Shown piece after piece: positions 1 through 6,452 of a DNA stretch of 7,614 nt. Under the pieces are notes generated by a model, which was not told the origin of the DNA, searched no databases, and was given only the letters and a program-made list of their open reading frames with translations. Each line of letters begins with the position of its first letter. Positions within the stretch are counted from its first letter, which is position 1. The DNA comes from JAXJQF01 sp036311285 (GTDB lineage: Bacteria > Pseudomonadota > Gammaproteobacteria > Enterobacterales > Succinivibrionaceae). The position numbers and the translations under genes were made by a program. The stretch is from assembly GCA_036311285.1 (NCBI GenBank), contig JAXJQF010000105.1, forward strand, positions 1-7,614. The letters are read 5' to 3'.

Positions 1-99
1 AGAACAGTCCCCCTTCATGCAACGTTTTCTAGACTCAATAGAAAATATGTTCGTAGAAAAAGTCAATATAAGTTGTTAAAGAGCATCAACCCCATGTAG
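1..99 (+). CDS. possible 3' end of an unrecognised gene (partial, cut by window edge)
   Basis: An open frame runs from base 1 through 32 sense codons to a TAG at 97-99. The peptide is strongly basic, with a core reading NRKYVRRKSQYK, and ends in SINPM. The stretch is clearly richer in GC than the following 700 bases, which fits coding sequence ending here, and a weak hairpin with a T-rich tail follows about 22 bp downstream. I do not recognise the family. A basic C-terminus of a transposase or other DNA-binding protein is conceivable but is only inference. It does not look like the end of FliA or FleN, which often precede cheY in related clusters. With only 32 codons, chance openness is a real alternative. 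Confidence 0.3.
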   Translation, partial: RTVPLHATFSRLNRKYVRRKSQYKLLKSINPM

Positions 100-796
100 A
101 GATTGGATTTAAATTAAATTTTCAAGTGGGAAACTTGAGTTATTTATTTTATTGAATTTTCTTTAATTAGTAACAATTAACAAGTAATTAGTTTTAATAA
201 AAATATTACATAAATGTATAAATAAGTCAATTTATTGATATTTTATTTGATACGTTAATAAGTATGTTCTTTAGTGTTTAAGTAATGCGTAGTTAAGTTG
301 TATTTAATTTTAAACAAAAATAAAAGTTAAGTTTTAATTACAAATAATTAGAAAAAATATTAAAGACAAAAACTGTATAATGAACTATAAGAAATAAGGT
401 AATAAATTAGATATGCATATTGAATGCGTTTAGTGGTAATTATTGCAAAAAAAGTATTATTTATTACTTACGTGTTTATTAGCACGTCGAATTATTATTG
501 TTAAATTAAATATTTTTTTAGAATTTAAATTTTTGGAGTTTCGTTTTAATAGTATTGCTTTTTGAAAAATTATGAATACAAGAGTTCAGAAAAAATTAAC
601 AGTCAAATAAAATTGGTGAAAAACACAGAAAAATATTTGATATAGGTTTAGTTTTTGAAATTACACGAATTAGATAATTGCAAATTGTAGTAAAGATCTC
701 TGTTTAAAATTTGTTAGTTGGGCATAATGAACCAGTGAAACGCTTTTTATTTTCAGAAAACAATATATTAAAAATAAACAAATTGAAACTTTAAGC
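100..796. other. extremely AT-rich non-coding region upstream of cheY
   Basis: This stretch of about 700 bp has no open frame with a plausible start, ribosome site and length on either strand. GC is far below that of the genes: bases 181-240 contain 8 G/C of 60 and bases 301-360 about 5 of 60. A-tracts and T-tracts are abundant. It must contain or lead to the promoter of the cheY operon, but I find no good sigma-70, sigma-28 or sigma-54 site. A TATAAT at 376-381 lacks a -35 partner. A small dyad, ACGTG (470-474) with CACGT (483-487), could be an operator, but it is short. No tRNA or rRNA is visible. The region could be a long 5' leader, a gene-decay remnant or an AT-rich silencer-bound stretch; the sequence does not decide. 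Confidence 0.6.
122..155 (+). terminator. weak hairpin with T-rich tail after the left-edge frame
   Basis: TCAAGT (122-127) and ACTTGA (133-138) form a 6-bp stem around a GGGAA loop, followed by a T-rich stretch. The position, 22 bp after the stop codon at 97-99, suits an intrinsic terminator. However, the stem is short and AT-rich and the T tract is broken, so this is a tentative call. Confidence 0.25.
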
Positions 797-799
797 GTG

Positions 800-806
800 A
801 AGGAGG
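800..806 (+). promoter_or_regulatory. strong Shine-Dalgarno site that sets the cheY start
   Basis: AAGGAGG at 800-806 is a near-perfect anti-16S match. It lies 5 nt before a TTG codon at 812-814. The site would fall inside the coding sequence if translation began at the upstream in-frame GTG at 797, which itself has no ribosome site before it. This favours TTG 812 as the real start of cheY. Confidence 0.75.
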
Positions 807-811
807 AAATT

Positions 812-1195
812 TTGGATACTAATATTAAGATCCTTATTGTTGATGATTTTTCAACAATGCGTCGTATTATTAAGAACTTATTAAGAGACCTTGGTTTTAA
901 TAATACTCAAGAAGCGGATGATGGTAACACAGCGCTTCCTATGTTAAAGAGTGGTGATTTCCAATTTGTTATTACAGACTGGAATATGCCAGGTATGCAA
1001 GGAATTGATTTGTTAAAAAACATTCGTGCAGACGATAAATTAAAGCATTTACCAGTGCTACTGGTAACAGCTGAAGCTAAGAGAGAACAGATTATTGAAG
1101 CAGCTCAGGCTGGTGTTAATGGTTATATTGTTAAGCCGTTTACAGCTGCTACATTAAAGGAAAAACTAGATAAGATTTTTGAAAGAATCGGTTAA
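812..1195 (+). CDS. cheY: chemotaxis response regulator CheY
   Basis: CheY is the cytoplasmic single-domain receiver that takes phosphate from CheA and binds FliM at the flagellar switch. Starting at TTG 812 it has 127 residues, close to the 129 of E. coli CheY. All signature residues are present: acidic pair D11/D12, phospho-acceptor D56, T86, Y105 and K108, each one position earlier than in E. coli. The stretch VDDFSTMRRI and the end GYIVKPFTAATL are typical of gammaproteobacterial CheY. An in-frame GTG at 797 would add five residues but has no ribosome site; AAGGAGG at 800-806 fits TTG 812 much better. cheZ begins 11 bp after the stop, so the two are co-transcribed. The family and role are secure; only the start is open. 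Confidence 0.97.
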   Translation: MDTNIKILIVDDFSTMRRIIKNLLRDLGFNNTQEADDGNTALPMLKSGDFQFVITDWNMPGMQGIDLLKNIRADDKLKHLPVLLVTAEAKREQIIEAAQAGVNGYIVKPFTAATLKEKLDKIFERIG

Positions 1196-1206
1196 GGATA
1201 CGTTGT

Positions 1207-1956
1207 ATGGCAAATGGTTCAGAAGATTTACAGTTACAACCGATGATTACTCTTAATGAAGCAAGAGCTTTGTTAGAGTACTTAGAGGATGGATGTCAAG
1301 ATGAGGCTGATCAATTATTAATAACAATTGTTAGCAGGAATCAGAATGACTTATTTCAGTCTTTAGGTAAGATGACGCGTGATCTTCATGATTCATTGGT
1401 TAATTTTGAAGTAGATCCTAGATTACATGATATAGCAAATATTGAAATTCCAGATGCTACAGAGCGTCTACGTCATATTATTACAATGACTGACAAGGCT
1501 GCAAACAAGACAATGGATGCGGTAGATAATTGTATGCCACTTGCTCAAGATTTGAGTGGTCAAATTGCAGAAATTCAGCCAATTTGGAATGATTTAATGC
1601 AAAACAGAATTGCAAAAGAAGACTTTTTGACATTAGTTCATAAGGTTGATGGTTTGATTCTAAAATCAAAGGATGATGCTACAACTTTATGTAACCAATT
1701 GACTGAAATTTTAATGGCTCAAGATTTCCAAGACTTGACAGGGCAGATGATTAATCGAGTAATTAAACTTGTTAGTGAAGTAGAATCTAAATTGCTTATT
1801 TTATTAAAGACCTTTAAGGATGGTAATATACCAGTTGCTGAATCTAAGGATGTTGATATTTTAACTCCAGAAGGTCCGATTATTGATCCTACACGTACTG
1901 ACGTGGCTCAGTCGCAAGATGATGTAGATGATTTGTTAGCAAGCTTAGGATTTTAA
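1207..1956 (+). CDS. cheZ: CheY-P phosphatase CheZ
   Basis: CheZ dephosphorylates CheY-P, ending the motor-reversal signal. The 249-residue protein contains the catalytic motif AQDFQDLTGQ at 171-180. D176 and Q180 correspond to E. coli D143 and Q147, where the glutamine positions the attacking water. The body is predicted to be the long helical hairpin of the CheZ dimer. The C-terminus ends DDVDDLLASLGF, the conserved tether helix that binds CheY, joined by an acidic, Pro-containing flexible segment (about 205-235). It is longer than the 214-residue E. coli protein, mostly at the N-terminus, as in polar-flagellum gammaproteobacteria. The ribosome site AAGGA (1194-1198) overlaps the cheY stop, 8 nt before the ATG, implying coupled translation. 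The presence of CheZ itself supports a proteobacterial, most likely gammaproteobacterial, host. Confidence 0.96.
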   Translation: MANGSEDLQLQPMITLNEARALLEYLEDGCQDEADQLLITIVSRNQNDLFQSLGKMTRDLHDSLVNFEVDPRLHDIANIEIPDATERLRHIITMTDKAANKTMDAVDNCMPLAQDLSGQIAEIQPIWNDLMQNRIAKEDFLTLVHKVDGLILKSKDDATTLCNQLTEILMAQDFQDLTGQMINRVIKLVSEVESKLLILLKTFKDGNIPVAESKDVDILTPEGPIIDPTRTDVAQSQDDVDDLLASLGF

Positions 1957-1971
1957 TTAAGGGTGTGAGTT

Positions 1972-4221
1972 ATGGGTTTAGAAGGTGTTGATGAGGAAAT
2001 ACTGCAGGACTTTCTTATTGAAGCAAGCGAAATAATTGAGTCTTTATCAGAACAATTAGTAGAACTTGAAAAGCGTCCTAATGATGATGCTCTTTTAAAT
2101 TCGATATTTAGAGGGTTTCATACTGTAAAGGGCGGTGCAGGTTTCTTGTCTTTAACAAACTTGGTAACAGCTTGTCATGGTGCTGAAAATGTTTTCGACA
2201 CTTTAAGAAAAGGTGAAAGACAAGTTGATGCTGAGTTAATGGATGTTATTTTACGAGCTCATGATGTTATTACAACAATGTTTGGACAAGTACAAGCTCA
2301 TGAAGATCCTGAAGAAGCTCCACCTGAATTGTTACATGAATTGGCAGAATTGAGTAAACCACAGGCAGCGGGTGCAGCTGAAAAACCGGCAGCGCCTCCG
2401 CCACCTCCACCACCTCCTCCGCCGCCACCACCTCCACCACCACCTCCTCCTGTTAAGGAAGAAAAAGTGGCTCCTGTTTCAACAGGTGCTGATATTGATA
2501 ATATAACAGATGATGAATTTGAGGCTTTATTAGATTCTCTTCATGGGAAGGGTGTGGCTCCAGGTCAAGCTGCAGGAGCAAGTAGTAAGGCTCAAGCTGA
2601 TTCAACAGATGATGATTTTGATGCTATTCTTAAGGGTGCTGAAGCAAAACCTGTGCAAATTCCATTGCCTTCGAATGGTCCTGCTCCTGTAGCGCCTGCT
2701 CCAAAGGTAGCTGCTCCGAGTGCTTCTGACTCTGGTGATATGACAGATGATGAATTTGAAGCTTTATTAGATTCACTTCATGGTAAAGGTGTTGCTCCTG
2801 GAAGTGGTCAGGAAACTGTGGATACACCGTCAGCAGTTGTTGAATCTCCTAAGGTAGCGTCAACTCCTGCACAAAGTTCACCTGCTCCTAGTCCTGTTGC
2901 AACTTCTGCTCCAAGTTCTGTTGCAGAAGCTCCAAAGCCAGTTGCAAAACCTGTAGCTAAGAGTAGTAATAATGCTCCATCTACACCTGTTGCAGATACA
3001 ACTGTACGTGTTGATACTAAGACATTAGACGTAATCATGAATATGGTTGGGGAATTAGTTTTAGTAAGAAACCGTTTAATCAGTTTAGGTAATGTGGTAG
3101 GTGATGAAGAATTAACTAAGGCAGTTTCTAATCTTGACGTAGTTACAGCTGATTTACAAGGTGCTGTAATGAAGACAAGAATGCAACCAATTAAGAAGGT
3201 GTTCGGTAGATTCCCACGCGTTGTTCGTGACTTAGCTAGAAATCTTAGCAAGAAGATCGAACTTGTAATGGAAGGGGAAGAAACAGATTTAGATAAGAAC
3301 TTAGTTGATGCGTTAGCGGATCCAATGGTTCACTTAGTAAGAAATTCTTGTGACCATGGTATTGAAACTCCAGATATTCGTAAAGCAGCAGGTAAGCCAG
3401 AAGTTGGTACAATTGTTCTTAGTGCATCACAACAAGGTGATCATATCTTGTTAAAGATCATCGATGATGGTGCAGGTATGGATCCTGAAAAGCTTAAGAA
3501 TATTGCGATTTCTAAAGGATTAATAGACGAAGATGCAGCTGCAAGAATGCCAGATAGTGAAGCATTTAATTTAATATTTGCTCCAGGTTTCTCAACTAAG
3601 AAGGAAATCTCTGACATTTCTGGTCGTGGTGTAGGGATGGATGTTGTAAAGACTAATATTACTAAGTTGAATGGTTCTTTAAGAATTGATTCTCAACTAG
3701 GTGTTGGTTCAACAATTGAAATTCGAGTACCATTAACATTAGCTATTTTACCTACACTTATGATTAAGGTTGGTGGTCAAGTATTCTCATTACCATTGAC
3801 ATCAGTAAATGAAATCTTCTATTTAGAATTGAATAATGTAAGAGTTGTTGACGGTCAATCAACAGTTATTATTAGAGAAAAGGCTATTCCTTTATTCTAC
3901 TTACAAGATTGGTTAGTTCGAGACAAGAGCAAGATCGGTAAACGATCTGCATGGGGACATGTGGTGTTAGTTCAACACGGCGATGGTCAACAGGTTGCTT
4001 TTGTGGTTGATGAGCTAATTGGTCAAGAAGAAGTTGTTATCAAACCTTTAGATAATTTACTTCACGGAACTCCTGGAATGGCTGGTGCTACAATAACAAG
4101 TGACGGTGGTATTTCATTGATTATAGATATACCTGGTTTGTTACGTACATATGCAAAGAAGTATACAAATACAAACGCAGGAAGTAGATATAAGTCATAT
4201 GAAAGTAAGCGCAATCAATAA
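1972..4221 (+). CDS. cheA: chemotaxis sensor histidine kinase CheA
   Basis: CheA is the receptor-coupled cytoplasmic kinase that phosphorylates CheY and CheB. The 749-residue protein has P1 (about 1-105) with phospho-acceptor H50 in FHTVKGGAGF. P3 dimerisation runs about 346-405. P4 ATPase (about 406-588) has the N-box HLVRNSCDHG (454-463), G1 DDGAGMD (498-504), an F-box near 536-541 and G2 GRGVGMD (551-557). The CheW-like P5 domain covers about 590-735. A 240-residue low-complexity linker (about 106-345) replaces the usual P2 region. It contains 19 consecutive prolines (142-160), two identical 20-residue acidic motifs (179-198 and 258-277), a degenerate third (212-222), and an Ala/Pro/Ser-rich stretch up to P3. 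E. coli CheA has 654 residues; the excess is in this linker. The ribosome site AAGGG (1959-1963) is 8 nt before ATG, and cheZ ends 15 bp upstream. All catalytic boxes are intact, so it should be active. Confidence 0.97.
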   Translation: MGLEGVDEEILQDFLIEASEIIESLSEQLVELEKRPNDDALLNSIFRGFHTVKGGAGFLSLTNLVTACHGAENVFDTLRKGERQVDAELMDVILRAHDVITTMFGQVQAHEDPEEAPPELLHELAELSKPQAAGAAEKPAAPPPPPPPPPPPPPPPPPPPVKEEKVAPVSTGADIDNITDDEFEALLDSLHGKGVAPGQAAGASSKAQADSTDDDFDAILKGAEAKPVQIPLPSNGPAPVAPAPKVAAPSASDSGDMTDDEFEALLDSLHGKGVAPGSGQETVDTPSAVVESPKVASTPAQSSPAPSPVATSAPSSVAEAPKPVAKPVAKSSNNAPSTPVADTTVRVDTKTLDVIMNMVGELVLVRNRLISLGNVVGDEELTKAVSNLDVVTADLQGAVMKTRMQPIKKVFGRFPRVVRDLARNLSKKIELVMEGEETDLDKNLVDALADPMVHLVRNSCDHGIETPDIRKAAGKPEVGTIVLSASQQGDHILLKIIDDGAGMDPEKLKNIAISKGLIDEDAAARMPDSEAFNLIFAPGFSTKKEISDISGRGVGMDVVKTNITKLNGSLRIDSQLGVGSTIEIRVPLTLAILPTLMIKVGGQVFSLPLTSVNEIFYLELNNVRVVDGQSTVIIREKAIPLFYLQDWLVRDKSKIGKRSAWGHVVLVQHGDGQQVAFVVDELIGQEEVVIKPLDNLLHGTPGMAGATITSDGGISLIIDIPGLLRTYAKKYTNTNAGSRYKSYESKRNQ
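2395..2451 (+). repeat. (CCN)19 tract encoding 19 consecutive prolines in CheA
   Basis: Nineteen proline codons follow one another at CheA residues 142-160. By eye they are 8 CCT, 8 CCA and 3 CCG, with no CCC. The mix of codons makes it an imperfect trinucleotide repeat, less prone to slippage than a pure one. It is also a sharp GC-rich island in an AT-rich gene. Runs of this kind normally need elongation factor P for efficient translation. Confidence 0.95.
2506..2565 (+). repeat. CheA linker acidic motif, copy 1
   Basis: This encodes CheA residues 179-198, from TDDEFEALLDSLHG to the following KGVAPG. The amino-acid sequence is identical to copy 2 at 2743-2802, while the DNA differs at seven synonymous third positions. 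The motif is acidic-amphipathic and resembles CheY-docking peptides such as the CheZ tail. Confidence 0.9.
2602..2637 (+). repeat. CheA linker acidic motif, degenerate middle copy
   Basis: This encodes STDDDFDAILKG (CheA residues 211-222), which aligns with the TDDEFEALLDS start of the two perfect copies but lacks the LHGKGVAPG half. It lies between them in the linker. It is probably a diverged third copy. Confidence 0.6.
2743..2802 (+). repeat. CheA linker acidic motif, copy 2
   Basis: This encodes CheA residues 258-277 and matches copy 1 residue for residue over 20 positions, preceded by GDM instead of DNI. All nucleotide differences from copy 1 are silent, which suggests an older duplication kept by selection on the peptide rather than a recent copy. 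Confidence 0.9.
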
Positions 4222-4237
4222 ATAATAGCCAATAAAT

Positions 4238-4308
4238 AAACATTAGTTAAGGGATATATCGTAGTACTTTTATAGTTTGTAGTACTTGTTTTCTTTTAAC
4301 TAATGTTT
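4238..4308 (+). promoter_or_regulatory. large stem-loop in the cheA-cheB gap
   Basis: AAACATTAGTTAA (4238-4250) and TTAACTAATGTTT (4296-4308) are perfect 13-bp inverted repeats. In RNA the stem can extend inward with G4251-U4295, G4252-U4294, G4253-C4293 and A4254-U4292. The 45-nt interior holds two direct copies of GTAGTACTT (4261-4269 and 4279-4287), whose AGTACT cores can also pair as an inner hairpin. A short T run (4306-4310) overlaps and follows the right arm. It could be an attenuator or mRNA-processing site that uncouples cheB-motC-motD from cheYZA, a paired regulator site, or a small palindromic element. No clear target-site duplication flanks it. Function is inference; the structure is certain. 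Confidence 0.6.
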
Positions 4309-4350
4309 TTGATAGTAATAAGTAATAAAAGATTAAATAAGAAAAACAAT

Positions 4351-5670
4351 ATGGTATTAAAAGTATTAATAGTTGACGATTCCACTTTCTTCAGGAAACG
4401 ACTGACTGAAATCATTCAAAATGATAAGGATTTAGAACTGGTTGGTGAAGCCTTAAATGGTAAGGAAGCTGTTACGAAGTGCGCTACTTTGCATCCAGAT
4501 GTAATTACAATGGATGTTGAAATGCCTGTAATGAATGGTATTGAGGCTGTACGTGAAATCATGCGTACAAGTCCTACTCCAATCTTGATGTTCTCTTCGT
4601 TAACTAAAGATGGAGCTAAAGCAACAATGGATGCTTTAGAAGCAGGTGCTTTAGATTTTTTACCTAAAAACTTTGATGATATTGCTAGAAAAAAACAAGA
4701 AGCAATAGATACAATTAAAGGTAAGATAAAGGAATTAGGTAGAAGTAAATCTAAGTTAATGCGTGTTAAACCAACTTTTGGTTCAAGCACTACTCAATCA
4801 AATCACGCAGATCGTATATCAACTCATACGAGTGCAAGTACTTCTTTATTAAATCGTCGTAATAGTACTTTAAATAGTACTCTAGAAAAGTTAAATGCTT
4901 CTACTTCTAGGTTAAATTCAAATAGCACAAGACCTAGTTCAAGTTTATTTTCAAAAACAAGCAGTAATTCAAAATCAATTTTTAACTCAACAGAATCTAA
5001 ATTTCAAAGTTCATCTAATGTTAATAAATCATCGGTTGGTGTAGCTGATAAATCTTCATTAAAAGTTTGTGAGGCTGATTTTTCAAAGAGAACAAACAAG
5101 CTAAATTTATTAGCTATTGGAAGTTCTACAGGGGGGCCTTTGGCTTTACAAGGGTTGTTGAGTGCTATTCCTGGTAATTTCCCTGTTCCTATAATTGTAA
5201 TGCAGCATATGCCTGCCGCATTCACAGGACCTTTTGCTGACAGATTAAATGCGCTATGTCCTTTAACTGTATCTGAAGCAAAGGATGGAGATGTTATTAG
5301 ACCTGGTCATATCTATGTTGCTCCAGGTGGAAAACAAATGCTTTTAGAAAAGAATGGTATATCTACAGTATTAAAGATTATTGATGGTCCGCCGTCATTA
5401 AATTATAAGCCAAGTGTTGATGTGGCGTTTGGCTCAGCTGCTCAGATTTATCAAGATAGTGTTTTAGGTGTTATTTTGACAGGTATGGGAGCAGATGGTT
5501 GTAAAGGTGCTCAAATGTTAAAGAACTCAGGTTCTTCTATTTGGGCTCAAGATGAAAATACTTGCGTAATCTACGGTATGCCTAAGGCTGTTGTAGAGGC
5601 TGGCATAGCATCAAAGGTTTTACCAATTGGAGAGATTGCTGCAAACATAGTAAAGGAATTTTCAAGATAA
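4351..5670 (+). CDS. cheB: chemotaxis protein-glutamate methylesterase/deamidase CheB
   Basis: CheB removes methyl groups from chemoreceptor glutamates and deamidates glutamines; phosphorylation by CheA activates it. From ATG 4351 it has 439 residues. The receiver domain (about 1-125) has D9/D10 and phospho-acceptor D55. The C-terminal methylesterase domain (about 250-437) has the catalytic triad S259 (GSSTGGP), H286 (QHMPAAFTGPFA) and D382 (GMGADG). Between them lies a linker of about 100 residues, roughly 142-239, more than half Ser, Thr and Asn, which makes the protein much longer than the 349-residue E. coli CheB. An in-frame ATG at 4303 would add 16 residues, but it lies inside the right arm of a stem-loop, has no ribosome site, and the receiver fold begins at MVLKVLIVDDS. 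The ribosome site for 4351 is also weak. The cognate methyltransferase gene cheR is not in the window. Confidence 0.95.
   Translation: MVLKVLIVDDSTFFRKRLTEIIQNDKDLELVGEALNGKEAVTKCATLHPDVITMDVEMPVMNGIEAVREIMRTSPTPILMFSSLTKDGAKATMDALEAGALDFLPKNFDDIARKKQEAIDTIKGKIKELGRSKSKLMRVKPTFGSSTTQSNHADRISTHTSASTSLLNRRNSTLNSTLEKLNASTSRLNSNSTRPSSSLFSKTSSNSKSIFNSTESKFQSSSNVNKSSVGVADKSSLKVCEADFSKRTNKLNLLAIGSSTGGPLALQGLLSAIPGNFPVPIIVMQHMPAAFTGPFADRLNALCPLTVSEAKDGDVIRPGHIYVAPGGKQMLLEKNGISTVLKIIDGPPSLNYKPSVDVAFGSAAQIYQDSVLGVILTGMGADGCKGAQMLKNSGSSIWAQDENTCVIYGMPKAVVEAGIASKVLPIGEIAANIVKEFSR
4861..4884 (+). repeat. 12-bp tandem repeat in the CheB linker
   Basis: AATAGTACTTTA is followed directly by AATAGTACTCTA, encoding NSTL twice. 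It is a small local duplication in the Ser/Thr/Asn-rich linker and suggests the linker grows by short repeat slippage. Confidence 0.7.
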
Positions 5671-5686
5671 ACGGGTAGGTATTGCT

Positions 5687-6427
5687 ATGAATTTGTTTGG
5701 TATTTTTTTAGCATGGGGTTTTATCATTGCAGGGATGATGATTGAAGGATCTCATCCAAGTGCTTTGTTCGATATTCCTGCATTTTTGATAGTATTAGGT
5801 TCATCAATAGGTATCGCGTTTGTTCAGTTTCCTCCGAAGGTTGTTATTGAAACTGTAAAAAGATTAGGATGGTTAATCGCTCCTCCTCGTATGGATGTTA
5901 TAACTCAAGCAGAATTACTAGAAAGCATGTTAACTGTTGCTAGACAACAAGGTTTATTAGCATTAGAAAATCAATTAGCTTCCATTGAAGATGACTTTAC
6001 TAAAAATGGTGTGCAGATGATTGTCGATGGTGTTGATAAGGATTTGTTAAAAGAGTTATTAGAAGCTGTAATTGAAAAAGAACAACATGAGTTAGAACAA
6101 CCTGCTAAAGTTGTGGAATCATTAGGTGGTTATGCACCATGTATGGGTATTATCGGTGCGGTGCTAGGCTTGATTCACGCGATGGGGCTGTTAGACCAAC
6201 CTGATTTGTTAGGTCCAGCGATCGCGGTTGCGTTTGTTGCTACTATTTACGGTGTGGGTGCTGCTAACATTATTCTTTTACCAGCTGGGGCTCGTTTTAA
6301 ATCTATTAATGAAGATATTGCTACGTTTAAATATATGACAGTAGAAGGACTTGTTTCAATTGCAAACGGTGAGAATTCAATGCAATTAAAGCGTAGATTG
6401 TCTGTATATACAGGTTTAGCAGTTTAA
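5687..6427 (+). CDS. motC: flagellar stator protein MotC (MotA family)
   Basis: This is the inner-membrane A subunit of the flagellar stator, which with MotD forms an ion channel that turns the rotor. The 246 residues show four likely membrane segments near 3-18, 32-48, 148-167 and 177-198, and a large cytoplasmic loop between the second and third. The conserved loop charges R86 and E94 (RQQGLLALE) match E. coli MotA R90 and E98, which contact FliG. Prolines P151 and P199 match P173 and P222. The sequence around GAVLGLIHAMG and IAVAFVATIYGV resembles Pseudomonas MotC more than Vibrio PomA, and the position after cheB matches Pseudomonas gene order. The AGG at 5677-5679 lies 7 nt before ATG, and cheB ends 16 bp upstream. 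By analogy with MotCD it is likely proton-driven; ion choice cannot be read from the sequence with certainty. Confidence 0.92.
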   Translation: MNLFGIFLAWGFIIAGMMIEGSHPSALFDIPAFLIVLGSSIGIAFVQFPPKVVIETVKRLGWLIAPPRMDVITQAELLESMLTVARQQGLLALENQLASIEDDFTKNGVQMIVDGVDKDLLKELLEAVIEKEQHELEQPAKVVESLGGYAPCMGIIGAVLGLIHAMGLLDQPDLLGPAIAVAFVATIYGVGAANIILLPAGARFKSINEDIATFKYMTVEGLVSIANGENSMQLKRRLSVYTGLAV

Positions 6428-6452
6428 TAGGTTGTAAAATAGGAAAACAAAA

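Noticed and set aside
376..381. TATAAT as a sigma-70 -10 box
   Set aside because: No TTGACA-like hexamer lies 16-18 bp upstream, and it is over 400 bp from cheY in a region where such hexamers arise by chance.
691..728. possible sigma-28 promoter (TAAAG plus GGCATAAT) before cheY
   Set aside because: The -10-like part lacks one base of GCCGATAA and no -35-like element sits at the needed 11-bp spacing; in such AT-rich sequence partial matches are expected.
2395..2451. poly-proline tract as a sequencing error or frameshift
   Set aside because: The reading frame is open through the tract and conserved CheA domains lie in the same frame on both sides; tract length could still be off by whole codons.
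2808..3251. 147-codon open frame on the minus strand inside cheA
   Set aside because: It lies wholly within the well-supported cheA frame over the linker and P3 regions, its protein is low-complexity Thr/Ala/Leu-rich, and no ribosome site is evident. It is a shadow of the opposite frame.
4303..4350. ATG at 4303 as the start of cheB
   Set aside because: It lies in the right arm of a stem-loop, has no ribosome site, and would add 16 residues before the usual receiver start MVLKVLIVDDS.
4416..4790. 124-codon open frame on the minus strand inside cheB
   Set aside because: It overlaps the conserved receiver domain of cheB on the opposite strand and shows no recognisable domain. It is a shadow frame.
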